In this document: positions 34,681 through 45,950 of the stretch, piece by piece
Numbering within the stretch: position 1 is the first letter of the stretch
Layout of the letters: each line of letters begins with the position of its first letter
Assembly (NCBI GenBank): GCA_018340805.1
Contig: JACMZG010001913.1
Location: 19,794,079 to 19,858,078, forward strand
Reading direction: 5' to 3'
DNA: 64,000 nucleotides
From: Microvelia longipes
Lineage: Eukaryota > Arthropoda > Insecta > Hemiptera > Veliidae
Made by a program: the position numbers and the translations under genes
The notes under the pieces: generated by a model
The model's input: only the letters and a program-made list of their open reading frames with translations
Told to the model about the DNA's origin: nothing
The model's database searches: none

Positions 34681-36189
34681 TTGATTTCATTATTTTATTA
34701 AGGTTTCGAAGATAATCTTTAAAACCTTTGTACTTGTTGTCGAGCGTCTGTCAGTCCATTTTCACATCTCCTGAACGACGATAGTTAGACAGTTGAAATT
34801 ATCCAACAACAGGAAAAATATAGCCAAATATCTGGCATGTGCATGTCGATTTATGAGTGTATGCGTACATTTGAAAAAAATAATTTTTTTTTAATAAATC
34901 ATGTTGGGTATTGATAAATTGTAGGTATTGATAGGTAGAACACAAATATTTTTCAAAATGGCTACCATTAAACCCTCCTAAAATATTAAAAACCACCAAA
35001 AAATGGTTGTTGTCCTCCCGTAACTAACCCATAAGGAGTAGCCCGAAAAATATGAAAAAATGCTTAATAATAGCTTTATACAGGCCCTTAAAATTCTTTG
35101 GATAAAAAGATTTAAAAGCTAATTTTACTCATTTAAAATTAGTAAAATATTTTACTAATTTCAATAAGTAAAATAATTTTTTACACACACAAAAAATTAA
35201 TTTTTCTAAAAAAATCATGTTAGTCCGGGAGCCCACAGCTTATTTTCTACCTCATAAAAGGCATGAAATTGTTCGGTGGGATATTGTAGGGGGTAGATAG
35301 TACATCGTAAAAAGCCTTGGTCTGTCGCCGAAAGTGTTGCCGTTTTGAAAACAGACAATGGTTACAATAAATGGCATAGTAAAGACCTTCATATTCGTGT
35401 TCTGTGCACAATAATCCATTACTTTCATAAAAGTAATCCATTACTTTTACAAAAGTAATCCATTACTTTTATAAAAGGGTGAAGATGACAGATAAGTTTA
35501 TATAATATAATGCAAGATAAATAGAGGTAAAGGTTATTATTCAGAGATGGTTAATATTAGTTACATGATAAGGTGATTACTCTTAATGGGACAAAATAAA
35601 AATCTTGATTCTATGGACCAGGATGAACAAAAAAATGTCATGTAAGCATAGGGGTCGATTCTCAAAGTTCTCTAGAAAAAATCGTATATCGAATTATCGA
35701 TACTTTACTATCTAATTCTCTAAAACGATCTACAACTTGAAAACTACTAAAGCTAAAGAGATACGGTTTTCACTATTCTCAAGGGCATTAAATTCCCTTT
35801 AAAATGGTATACTTTATGTCATAATCATCACAATTAAACTTTAATTTATTTTCATTTAAAATAAATTTTTTTATTAGCACTAAAAATGTAAAAATTTTAA
35901 ATGCCAAAATCTTCGATATTGTTCACTCATAGTTTGAAACTAAAAAAATCTTAAAAACAGCCTCATTCCATACCCTTTAAAATGATATAAATAATCTATG
36001 GCTTGTTTTAACTTTAACCGAGATTTCTTAAAAACTTGATGTAAGTCGCTTAGATTCTAAATTATTCACTATGTAAACAAAGACATTTACATTTAAATTA
36101 TTTCAATTTGATTTACAAAATAAACTTTATTTTATTAGTTATAACTATATTGTTAATTATTCTATGTTTTGTTAATCATAGAAATAATA
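34681..36189. other. No confident gene; short tandem palindromes at 35410-35475
   Basis: A minus-strand frame at 35247-35441 (NGLLCTEHEYEGLYY..., with CNHC) looks somewhat protein-like and ends near a possible donor, ATGAG|GTAGAA, but no family was recognised. At 35410-35475, AAAAGTAATCCATTACTTTT is tandemly repeated; each unit is its own inverted repeat. Confidence 0.3.
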
Positions 36190-36415
36190 CCCCCTCCCTC
36201 CACTCCCATATAGCTTAACTTAATTTAAGTCTTTTATAATAAAACAATGCAACAAAAATATTTCTTGAAGAGAAGTTCGTTCAAAGAATACAAAGTAATA
36301 GGTATATTTATACATAATTAATAATAAATAAATAATTAACTTTTTACTGCAAGGAAAAAAATCATTCTTCATGTAAATCATAAGAAAGATTCAAATCTTC
36401 CTCCTTCAACTCTAA
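36190..36415. repeat. Direct repeat flanking the mariner relic, copy 1
   Basis: CCCTCCCTCCACTCCCATAT, AATACAAAGTAATAGGTATA and ATCATTCTTCATGTAAAT recur at 36875-37105 in the same order. Confidence 0.85.
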
Positions 36416-36801
36416 TACCATAGTCTACATCTTCTTAACACTGATTGTGTGGCTTTTCAATTTGTGCTGCAGTTATTGTAGCCTTGACTCATGCACTTTT
36501 AGCATCAGGTCATCTCGATTTTGTGGGGCTGAATGAAAATTATCCCAATCGCTGGATTGGACGAGAGGGACCAATAGCCGCTCTGAGATCTCCTGATCTT
36601 ACACTCTAGATTTTTTTTTCTGTGGCGCATGAAAGATGAAGTATACATTCAAGCCCACAAAAACTCGATATGACTGATGCTAAAGTGCATGAGTCAAGAG
36701 CTGCAATAACTGCAGCACAAATTGAAAAAGCTACACAATCAGTGTTAAGAAGATGTAGACTATGTATTAGAGTTGAAGGAGAAGATTTGAATCTTTTATG
36801 A
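36340..36801 (+). pseudogene. Tc1/mariner-type transposase C-terminus, with inverted duplication of its 3' end
   Basis: From 36517 the plus strand reads NRWIGREGPIAALRSPDLTL, then after frame breaks DFFLWRMKDEVY, then RAAITAAQIEKATQSV and RRCRLCIRVEGEDLNLL before a stop at 36799-36801. The RWIGR.GPI...RSPDLTP.DFFLW string is the region around the last catalytic acidic residue of mariner-like DDE/D transposases. 36340-36505 is an inverted copy of the 3' end (36660-36830), so the relic is palindromic. Stops and frameshifts make it inactive. Confidence 0.8.
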
Positions 36802-36874
36802 TTTACATGAAGAATGATTTTTAATTCTCCTTGCAGTAAAAGTTAATTATTTTAATTGGTTGGGTTGAAAATAA

Positions 36875-37105
36875 TCAACCCCTCCCTCCACTCCCATATA
36901 GCTTAAAAAACTTAATTTAAGTCTCTTATAATAAAACAAATGCAACAAAAACATTTCTTGAAGAAATTTGTTGAAAGAATACAAAGTAATAGGTATATTT
37001 ATACATAATTAAATAATAAATAAATAATTAACTTTTTACTGCAAGGGGAATTAAAAATCATTCTTCATGTAAATATAAGAGAGATTCAAATCTTCCTCTT
37101 CAACT
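36875..37105. repeat. Direct repeat flanking the mariner relic, copy 2
   Basis: Second copy of 36190-36415. Together with the inverted segment, this shows a rearranged element built from at least three copies of one 3' region. Confidence 0.85.
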
Positions 37106-38400
37106 CAAATTTCTTTTTTTTTTTTTTTATGGATAACTGTAATTGGACAAAACAAGCTAAAGAAATATTTGAAATGTAGCTTGCTCATTCCGAACAGCTT
37201 TAAACCATATTTTTTTAATATATACCTCAAATGATGAAGAAAAAACATAGTCTGCCTATCCAGAGTGAAGGCTTTCATATCATTCCGCATGTTTAAAAAT
37301 TACACAAATTCTACGTTTCCTGAAATAAGAGATTTCCTGTTTGTCAAGTGCAAAACTTGAAGAGAACATTTTTAAAGTTCCAAAAATAAAATGTGCAATT
37401 ACTTAAAACTCAAATAACCAAAGTTATTTGCAAAATGACACATTTGTTTAAAGAAATGTACTGACAATTCTTTTTTACTTTTCCTCATTTATACCGTAGG
37501 TATGTAGGAAAATTGTGTTTGCAAAATCATCCAAAACCAGGACGTCAAAGAAATTATCTGTTTCAGGTCTTTTTATGCCCCCTGAGTAGTTTTCACAAAG
37601 TTGTCTGTCTATGTGAGTGAGTGTATGTGTCTGTTATCATCGTAGCTCCTAGTGAATTCCATCAGATTGATATTTGGCAAACATGTAGCCATGTATAAGA
37701 TTAAGATATGTGCCAAGTTTCATCTCATTATCAGCATTAGTGAAATTTTTTATCAAATGACTTGTATACGTTATTTAAAAATTATAAAAAGTCATAAAAA
37801 CAGTCCAATAGCAAATCCGATGTGTTGAGGATAGGTTCCAAGGAACCCTGTACCTGAAATTTTGGAAGAATCAAGAAAAATTGACTAACGGTAAAAGGGA
37901 CACAGTAATGACAGTTAACCACAAGCCTTTAACAAAACATAGAATAGAATGCATTCCAAAGAAAATCAGTACTGGCTGGGAGTTCCAAGGCTTGAGGATC
38001 TTTCAGCCAGTATTGTAATGTTTTGGGACACCCAAACCACCTGGAGCTACTCAGAGTATATCTAAAGGGCTGTAGTTATTTCTCAGTAGCTAGCCCGTCA
38101 AGCATAGCCCAAAGGTGTCCTTGGATTTTGTAAGACATGTAAATGCTTGTGTAAGCATTTTTATTTCTTATATTTCTCAACTAGAACCAAGTTACAAGTA
38201 GTATGTATGACTCTATACATACAGACTCTTTGCTAGCGATCTATATATTTTTGAGCATGCGGAAATATATGAATAGGCAGATTGAGCATACGTAATGGCC
38301 TCTACTCTAAATAGGCAGACCACTTTTTATCATTATTATAAAAACAAAATGAGTCACGTTTTCAGGTTCACTTCCTGAATTTAGGACAATCTTATCTTCT
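37106..38400. other. No gene; dispersed-repeat text at 37580-37760
   Basis: 37580-37760 contains TTTTCACAAAGTTGTCTGTC and GTGCCAAGTTTCATCTCATT. An inverted relative is at 40790-40920 (GACAACTTTGTGAAAACCAC). It appears to be a widespread repeat of unknown class. The rest shows nothing recognisable. Confidence 0.4.
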
Positions 38401-38403
38401 ATT

Positions 38404-38408
<5 letters not shown>

Positions 38409-38441
<33 letters not shown>
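38409..38441. repeat. (TA)n microsatellite
   Basis: Short TA dinucleotide tract. Confidence 0.9.
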
Positions 38442-38446
<5 letters not shown>

Positions 38447-39570
38447 TACATCAGTGCCTATCCAACAAAGTAAAAAATAAATCTAAAGGTACCAGAAAGG
38501 AAATTCGGTGAAATTTTTAGAAAATGTGGAGGTTTTAAAGAACATTAAAGAGAGTGGAGATAAAGCACTTAATAAAAGGGACGAAAGTGGCAAGATAACG
38601 CCGATACAAAGCACGTTTTCAACGGCTGCTCAGTTCCTGCAAGTCAGCTACAAACTACTAGACAAAGCTGCTTGTCCAGAGCTGCTATATTCTTTGTTTG
38701 CAGCTCTTTTCTTTGTTGCTCGCAGGGAATTATTATTATATACATTTTTTAATAGGTTTATATTTATTTAATTAACTCCATTCAGTCTTTATATTTTTTT
38801 GGTCTAATTATTAATTTTGCTTCCTACTGTATTTTAATTATATATCAATTTTGTTTTATTTTATTACTTTTATAGTGGTATATTTAGAGTACTTTTTGTG
38901 ATATATTTTTTATACATAATTTCTCAGTTGCTATGAGCCACTTAATTCTTTGTTCCTGTTATATTCTTCAGACTGTCTCCACACTCAGATCTAATGATCT
39001 GATGATTTTATACATTTGTAATTTTTTGTAATTTTGTTTTCTTTTGTACTTTATTTATCAATAAATAAAGGAATTATTGACATTAAACATTTACTTTGAT
39101 GGTTAGCCACTAATGATAATTTGTCAAGATTGATAGCTGGCTATGTCAAATATGTATCATTAGTGGAGTGACTCTGTTTTATTTCATTACTTGAAACTCC
39201 ACCAATCATTTTTCCATACTATTATTATCATCAATATTTTTAAATTTGTCTAAAACAAATAATATAAAAGTTTTGTGGTGCTTATTCCAATAAATGTAGT
39301 CCCAAAGCAAGAGACCCAAGGGTGGCCTAAAAATTACCACTTGATGCAGTGTTTCATGTTTCAATACATAGTCATTTGATTCAGTATTTACTAAAATCTC
39401 GATAAATAATTTAGAATGTACAAAGGGATTGTAAAAAGACTTCAATTGGTAGTGGTTAATGCTATTAATGGTACTTCTTTAGATCAGATGACCCCTTTGA
39501 TTAATGGTATTTGGGTCAGTTTTTAATGTAAAACTGATTATAGATTGAGGTATTGGTCTCCATGTATTAA
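38442..39570. other. Unassigned sequence with one 87-codon frame
   Basis: A plus-strand frame at 38508-38771 starts MKFLENVEVLKNIKESGDKA and contains STFSTAAQFLQVSYKLLDKA. It is followed about 300 bp later by AATAAATAAAGG (39060-39071), a possible polyadenylation signal. No family was recognised; it may be the 3' end of a degraded element or a chance frame. A minus-strand frame at 39206-39445 is likewise unassigned. Confidence 0.2.
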
Positions 39571-39880
39571 TATCATTGATAAAAGGGCACAAATGAGACT
39601 GTTCTTTGTTTTAAGGTACTATATTTCACCCATACCTGGGCATATTCATGTATAGATAACAACCAAAAACAAAAGCCTAAAATTAGTTAACTACAACTAA
39701 AGAGGGTAGGAAAGAATGTATTTCATGATCAGCAGGAATAAATACATTCTTTCCTACCCTCTTTAATTGTAGTTAATCAATTTTAGGTTGTTATCTACAC
39801 ATAAATATACCCAGGTATGGGTGAAATATAGTACCTTAAAACAAAGAACAGTTTCATTTGTACCCTCTTATCAATTATCG
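39571..39880. repeat. Inverted repeat with arms of about 140 bp
   Basis: The left arm (39571-39721) and right arm (39744-39880) share GAGGGTAGGAAAGAATGTAT, GGTACTATATTTCACCCATA and TTCTTTGTTTTAAGG in opposite orientation. A spacer of about 22 bp separates them. The left arm has a small insertion (AAAACAAAAGCC). Confidence 0.93.
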
Positions 39881-40009
39881 TAAAACTGATTTACATATTT
39901 ACATATTCATATGTGATCATTATTATAATAATGTTCATTATTTAACAACATGACACAATTAATAAATGACTAAGGTGAATAAACACAACAATCTTAGGGG
40001 TCACCTAAG

Positions 40010-40200
40010 CTAAAAAAGTCCCCTAATAATATTAAACTAAAAACAAATATTCACCTTTATCAGAATTTCTAAACCAATTAGTTTTCCTTAAACCTATGCC
40101 AATACAGGGTGACGAGAAAACAAGAACTTACAGGAATAAAGTCCTCAACCAACAAACTCTTCTTTGACCAACAAACCCTCTCATAATACTTCTTAGACAA
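40010..40200 (-). repeat. Diverged minus-strand relative of the low-copy repeat, exon-like
   Basis: Read on the minus strand, a GTTATTTCAG acceptor leads into a frame open for about 41 codons (LSKKYYERVCWSKKSLLVED...). A block like copy A/B/C follows (ATAAAGGTGAATATTTGTTT then AATATTATTAGGG). It aligns with 9974-10150 and its paralogues but is much older. A GTAAGT donor occurs inside, after CTTTATTCCT. Confidence 0.4.
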
Positions 40201-41096
40201 TCTGAAATAACATCATAAGTATTAGAGGATGCTATAGTTGATTAACAACAGATTAAGTCTGTCTCAGTTGAATTAGAGCAAAATAACTGTTATGGTTGGG
40301 CAATTCCAAATATAACTGCAACGACCATAGTTATTTTTTAAGCTGGTATTCACTGATAACCAGCTTATATTAACTATAAATATGAAAGGCGGTTATTAAA
40401 TAACTAAAAGTAAACACAACAATTTTATTGACCACGGGTTAACACTTCAAAAATATATATAAAATTAAACACTCATGTTGAAAAACTATCATTAAATTCT
40501 CGCAACAACCAATTTCAACAAAAAAATTACACTTTAATCGTAAAATAGTGAGTTATAACACCCATATTAAATTGAAAAAACATTGAAGATAAATCAAGAG
40601 AATTAAAGGAAAAATAAGAAAACCCTAAACAAATTACAATGTTGAACCGTCAACCTGTTATCCTGTTATAAATTTATTATTAAAAACAGTGGCACTGCCA
40701 TGGACTATGAATTGCTAATGTTTATTCAAAATTTTTGCTGTCATTTGCGGGTTAGTGAAGTCATAAAAATACTTTCCAAATAGCACAAGTACAGTGCTAG
40801 ACTGATTCTTGAACAAAGTTTCAACTTTCAAGTATAAATACACTGGGGGATGATAACAGACACACACACACACACACACATACAGACAGACAACTTTGTG
40901 AAAACCACTTAGAAGGCCTTAAAACACTGAACGGTAATTCTGGTGAATCTTGGTTTCGATTTTTGGCAAACACAAATACTTTTTCTATATACCTAGGATA
41001 ATAAGGAAAAGTAAAAATTAGCTTAAGAATAAAAATGTAATTATTATTAAAAGAACTAAAAAAAGTAACAAGGAAACTTAAGTAAGGAAATTTGAC
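40201..41096. other. No gene; (CA)n at 40860-40880 and dispersed-repeat text
   Basis: A short CA microsatellite sits within an inverted relative of 37580-37760. The remainder is AT-rich without recognisable exons. Confidence 0.4.
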
Positions 41097-41797
41097 ACAA
41101 AATAATTGTGCAAGAGACACCTAGGAAATGTACAAGCAAAATGCAATGCTACATTCTGGGAACTGTTTCATCATTCGACTTCGTCATCATTGATGGCTCG
41201 ACATATGTCATGTCCCACTCTGTTTCGTTACGTCTAACTCATCAGGGCCGACAGAGCCTGAACTCACTCTGACTTCATTAATTCCGAAGAATATAATTTG
41301 AAGTACTTACCAGAGACGAGCGGTGCTCTCTACCGCCATCATGCATGGCAAGCTAAACGTATATCATTTGATAACTACGAGTTTGCAAAACATGAATAGT
41401 TGACAACAATATAATTGTGCGAGAGACACCTAGGAAATGTAACATTCCCAGATGTAGCATTGCATTTTGCTTGTTACATTTCCTAGGTGTCTCTCGCACA
41501 ATTATATTGTGTCAACTATTCATGTTGCAAAACTCGTATACAAATGATATACGTTTAGCTTGCCATGCATGAGGCGGTAAGAGGACCGCTCGTCTCTGGT
41601 AAGTACTTCAAATTATATCTTCGGAATTAATTGAAGTCAGAGTGAGTTCAGGCTCTGTCGCGCCCTGATGAGTTAAACGTAACGAAACAGAGTGGGACAT
41701 GAATTATTGTCGAGCCATCAATGATGACGAATGTGAATGATGAACGTTCCCAATGTAGCATTGCATTTCCTAGGTGTTCTCGCACAATTATATTGTG
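41097..41797. repeat. Giant palindrome, arms about 325-346 bp
   Basis: Arm 41097-41442 and arm 41473-41797 are reverse complements with small indels. Shared marks include GAGACACCTAGGAAATGTA, GAGTGAGTTCAGGCTCTGTC (reverse complement in the left arm), CGCTCGTCTCTGGTAAGTAC and CTTGCCATGCATGA. The CCTAGG-containing terminal motif occurs both at the outer ends and around the centre. It is GC-richer than its surroundings. No protein was recognised; it is probably a foldback or long-TIR element. Confidence 0.9.
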
Positions 41798-41856
41798 TAA
41801 CTATTCATGTTTTGCAAACTCGTAGTATCATGAATATAAAGGAAATTTCTTTACCT

Positions 41857-42027
41857 GACCAGACTTAGTCTTAGAATTTCTATGGCAGGTGCAATTTTAA
41901 TTCTGCTTCTCTCTTCTTTGACATAATTATCGTGTGCCTTGTTATCTCGTTAAATATTCTAAACACACCCAGCTTGCTGTTGTGATATTCACAGGTGCTT
42001 CTTTGATGCAGCTGCGACAGTAAGAAA
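41857..42027 (-). other. Splice-site-bounded block, coding status doubtful
   Basis: On the minus strand TTTTCTTACTGTCGCAG precedes a 170-base block that ends CTGGTCAG|GTAAAGAAA. The last 24 codons are open in one frame (RDNKAHDNYVKEERSRIKIA...), but all three frames contain stops over the whole block. It could be an exon of a noncoding transcript or a coincidence. Confidence 0.2.
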
Positions 42028-43280
42028 ATTACATTATTAGAAAATAGCAGGCTATAGAATTTTCACTGTAAATATGGTTAATACGCAAAATCTGATAGCT
42101 TTTTTAAAAAAGTGTTTTTTTTTTATTTTAAAAAAATACCAGTCTTAAATATTTTATGGAAAACTAACATAGTTATACACACATAGTATATTCAATAATA
42201 AAGGATCAATCCAGTTGGCAATCATCAAGAATCATCAGAGGTCATCTCTGAAAGAATTTGACTTTCAATTCAGGTAGCCTTTTTTTAGGTTTTCTATTTA
42301 TTTCACTTGATTAAAGATGGTGAATTCAGTAAAGTTCACGATTATTTTATAATGAACACACCTCTTTAAGTGAACCTCAATGGGTATTTTCATGGGATTA
42401 TATAATTGTTACAAATTTCATGCTAGGTTGGGATTGTAACACCCCAGGGACAAAGCATTAAGTCACTTTAAGGGCAGGAGGGGGAGGGGTGGTTAGAAAA
42501 GAGGAAATCTCCAGGTTATTGAAAAAAAAACAGGGACAAACAACTTAAACACATAGAGTTATGTTACTAGAGAGGCCCTATAGGTTAAATTTGAAACATC
42601 GAAAAAGTAACCAACCACCTTGCTAATAAATAAAACGTTAAATAATCAGTACAAACTTTCAGTATATAATACAGTAGAGCGTTAAAAATACAAATCAAAA
42701 TAAAGAATGAGGGAAACGAAAACAATTAATTACTATAACTTAAACTTACTCTTGGAGAGTTTTAATGAGGTTACACGAGCCTCAAAAAATGTTTCAGGCT
42801 TCTCATGTAAAGATAGGTTATGCCCCTCTAGTATAATCTTTATGCTTAAACAGAATGGGCAGGTAAGCTTACAGGTTCTCATTAAAGAGAATAGACAACA
42901 AGATAGATACGTATTTAACAATTAATAAGTCTTTTTAAAAAAAACATTTAAAAAGAAATCCAATATTTAACTGTCATAAATACTATCTTAAAGTGAATGA
43001 AAATGGTGACAAAATATCAAGCAGGAAATTATTAATGCATATGACGTGTGATATACAAACTATAATATATTTGTATATTATAGTATTATTATTGTTATAA
43101 TATTATATAAATAAATATATTAGAAAATTTATATAATGCCAACAGTAATAGACTGATTTCTTCTGGTGTTAGTTATATAATATTTATACTGATAGAGTAA
43201 CATCCGTAAAGTGTTAGATGTAATAGTTAAATTGGACATACTAGAATTATAATAGGAATAATAGTAAAACGGTAATAAAA
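42028..43280. other. No gene recognised
   Basis: AT-rich; would be intron of the putative minus-strand transcript starting near 43545. The frames at 42707-42925 are unrecognised and overlap on both strands. Confidence 0.35.
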
Positions 43281-43600
43281 GAAATAGAAATATTCAAAAT
43301 GGCACAAGTTTTGAAAGCAAAAAAGGATCGTCGAAACATTTATTGCGTTCTATCACTTATAATAAATTGGCAAAATATTTAATAATTTTAGTCAAATATT
43401 AAATAAATTCTTTTAAATTGAATAGAATAATAAAAAAAATGCTTCACTCACTTCAGTATATCGAACAATCCGCTTAAGAATAAGACTAAAGGTCAACTGA
43501 ATAGAGTCGGTCGAGCCTTCCATTAAATACTACCCCTTCCGCCATCTTGATTACCGTCGTAACAAATAGTTATTAAATATATTCCATTTTATTTTTCTTA
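43281..43600 (-). promoter_or_regulatory. Promoter-like region with first exon, minus strand, paralogous to 230-545
   Basis: The minus strand carries AAGATGGCGGAAGG (start codon-like ATG at 43543-43545, YY1-type context), TGGAAGGC, and a strong donor TGAA|GTGAGT with the exon ending at 43452. Inside the following intron are CGACGATCC and GCCATTTTGAATATTTC. All have counterparts in order at 230-545. It sits head-to-head with SUCLG2, about 1.1 kb from its ATG, so the two may share a bidirectional control region. Confidence 0.55.
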
Positions 43601-44687
43601 AACTTTTTTCAAAAATTATTTATTTACAATTAACATTAAAATTCATAAATATTTCTTTATTTTACATCAAAATCAAAAAAAAATTTTTTTAGCACGGACG
43701 TGCTGGACGCAATTTTTAGATTTTCCGGAATATCATGTAAATATTACATTATTTTTCGACTATTATGTCTTAAATGGTGTAAATTAAATTTAAAATGAGT
43801 TGTAGTTATTATCTTTTGCGTATATTCTTTAATTATACATGTTGTATAAAGTGATTTAATGTGACGTCATAGAAAAATCCCGCCGTTTGGGTGCATTATA
43901 AAAATTTGCAACGTAAACAATTATGGTCCTATATTACGAATAATATTTTTGCGTAAATATTAATGGACCAGCAAAAACTGAATTATCACGGACTGACTGG
44001 ATACAAAGAGACTTACCGATCCAATTTTTGCTAAAGTTTTCGGTATATATTTAATAACCTGATCCGTATCCTAACAAATTGTATAATTTTTCTGAATTTT
44101 TAAAGAAAATGCGCAACAAATTAGCATAAACTGAGTTTTAAATTAGTGCAAATAAAGTTTTGCTTGATGCACAGAGTAATCTATAGAATAAATATGCGCA
44201 TTTGCTTTGAAATATTAAAAAAATATAATGCATATCTTTGTCTAGTTATAAACGTAAATAAACGCAATTGTGGTTGGTTGGATAACCTGATTTCTTTCCG
44301 GTTGTTTATCAACTTGTTATCAAAAAAATAATACCGACACAGTAAAAAAATCAGATATAAGCAAGATTCGCCTTCAAATTTAGATTACCTTACTTATTTC
44401 TATTCTTTAGTTAAAACGTAATATTAAAGTAGTTTTCTTCGCAGTTTTTTTTACAATATTCGTTGAAAATATTACTTTAAGTAAAATAAGCTCCTGAACA
44501 AAAGTATCAAATTAGTTGGTTTAAAGTGCAACGAGTGCATAAATTTGCTCGTTAATTTGATTTATTATTCCATTTAATTACGTTTTGTATTTTACATTTA
44601 ACATTTCTGCCAATATTCATTTGTAAGTTAATTTACGTTAATAAGTATTCTTCTGTTATTTTTATATTAACACAGATTTGGGTAAAG
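43601..44687 (+). promoter_or_regulatory. SUCLG2 upstream region and probable 5' UTR intron
   Basis: A TGACGTCA site (43862-43869) followed by CCCGCC and a TATAAAAA-like stretch near 43897 could be the core promoter. Just before the SUCLG2 start, TTATATTAACACAG ends at 44675 as a good splice acceptor, so the 12 bases before the ATG may belong to the second exon of a transcript with a 5' UTR intron. The donor was not identified. Confidence 0.35.
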
Positions 44688-45950
44688 ATGGTAATTTCTC
44701 TAAGACCCTTAAGTAAATTTGGACAGATATACGTTAAAAATAAACTTTATAATTTGCAAGTCAGAAATTTAAATTTATTAGAATGCCAGAGTAAGGTATT
44801 ATTGCAAAATTATGGAGTTAATGTTCAGAGATTTGTTATTATTGAAAATTCTGCTGAAGCTCTAGATTTAGAGAGGAAGTTTAAGGTTGGTGAGTATGTG
44901 ATTAAAGCTCAAATTTTGGCTGGTGGTAGAGGACTGGGCTGGTTCGACAATGGATTCAAAGGAGGTGTGCATTTGACAAAAGATCCTTCGCAAGTGTTTC
45001 CCATTGTTGAAAATATGGTTGGTCATCGTCTAATTACGAAACAAACTAAAAAAGATGGTATTACCGTTAAAAAGGTCATGGTTGCTGAAAGTGTGGATAT
45101 ATTACGTGAAACATACTTCAGTATATTAATGGACAGGCAGTATGATGGACCAGTCATCATCGCATCACCTACTGGAGGTACTGATATTGAAAATGTAGCA
45201 AAAGAAACTCCTGATAAAATTAAAATGTATCCTATAGATATTACTGAAGGTATATCTAAAAATTTAGCTTTAGAAGTGGCCCAATTTTTAGAATTTAAAG
45301 GCGATTTAGCTGAAAAAGCTGCTGATGAAATCAAGCGTTTATATGATTTATTTTTAAATGTAGATGCTACGCAAGTTGAGATTAATCCATTAGTGGAGAC
45401 ACTTGATGGACAAGTTGTATCTGTTGATGCAAAAATTAATTTTGATGATAATGCACAATTTCGTCAAAAGGCAATATTTTTAATGGATGATCATAGTGAG
45501 ACTGATCCTCAAGAGTTGGAAGCTCAAATTAATCATTTAAATTACATAAGATTAGATGGCAATATTGGATGCTTAGTTAATGGAGCTGGATTAGCTATGG
45601 CTACAATGGATATAATAAAACTTCACGGAGGTGAACCTGCCAATTTCTTAGATGTGGGTGGTGGTGTAAATGAAAACCAAGTACTGCAAGCATTTACCAT
45701 TCTAACTTCTGATCCTAATGTTAAATCAATTTTAGTTAATGTCTTTGGTGGTATTGTTAACTGTGCCACTATCGCACGAGGTATTGTTAACGCAACTAAA
45801 AAGTTAGACTTAAAAGTCCCTCTTGTCGTGCGTCTTGAAGGTACCAATGTAGAAGAAGGGAGACAAATTTTGAAGGATTCTGGTTTACCTTTGAAATTTG
45901 CCAACGATTTAGATGATGCTGCACAACAAGCTGTTTCATCCATTAGTTAA
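44688..45950 (+). CDS. SUCLG2: Succinyl-CoA ligase [GDP-forming] subunit beta, mitochondrial
   Basis: This subunit binds the nucleotide and, with the alpha subunit, converts succinyl-CoA, GDP and phosphate to succinate, CoA and GTP in the mitochondrial matrix (TCA cycle). The intact 420-codon frame has a basic N-terminus (residues 1-27) fitting a targeting peptide, an ATP-grasp domain from about residue 28 (KAQILAGGRG at 73-82, TKQTKKDG at 117-124, DATQVEINP at 226-234) and the C-terminal ligase domain (CLVNGAGLAMATMD at 295-308, NVFGGIVNCATIARG at 351-365). The GGIVNCA and VRLEGTN signatures fit the G-type rather than the A-type (SUCLA2: GGIMRCD, RLQGT). The length matches the family (about 430). 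The coding region has no intron, unusual beside the six-exon PLPBP. The start is the first ATG, 12 bases after a likely splice acceptor. Confidence 0.97.
   Translation: MVISLRPLSKFGQIYVKNKLYNLQVRNLNLLECQSKVLLQNYGVNVQRFVIIENSAEALDLERKFKVGEYVIKAQILAGGRGLGWFDNGFKGGVHLTKDPSQVFPIVENMVGHRLITKQTKKDGITVKKVMVAESVDILRETYFSILMDRQYDGPVIIASPTGGTDIENVAKETPDKIKMYPIDITEGISKNLALEVAQFLEFKGDLAEKAADEIKRLYDLFLNVDATQVEINPLVETLDGQVVSVDAKINFDDNAQFRQKAIFLMDDHSETDPQELEAQINHLNYIRLDGNIGCLVNGAGLAMATMDIIKLHGGEPANFLDVGGGVNENQVLQAFTILTSDPNVKSILVNVFGGIVNCATIARGIVNATKKLDLKVPLVVRLEGTNVEEGRQILKDSGLPLKFANDLDDAAQQAVSSIS

Noticed and set aside
45023..45943. Two minus-strand frames of 103 and 106 codons
   Set aside because: Shadows of SUCLG2 in the antisense direction.
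44688..45950. SUCLA2 (ADP-forming beta subunit) as identity
   Set aside because: GGIVNCA and RLEGTN match the GDP-forming type, and the C-terminal extension of SUCLA2 is absent.
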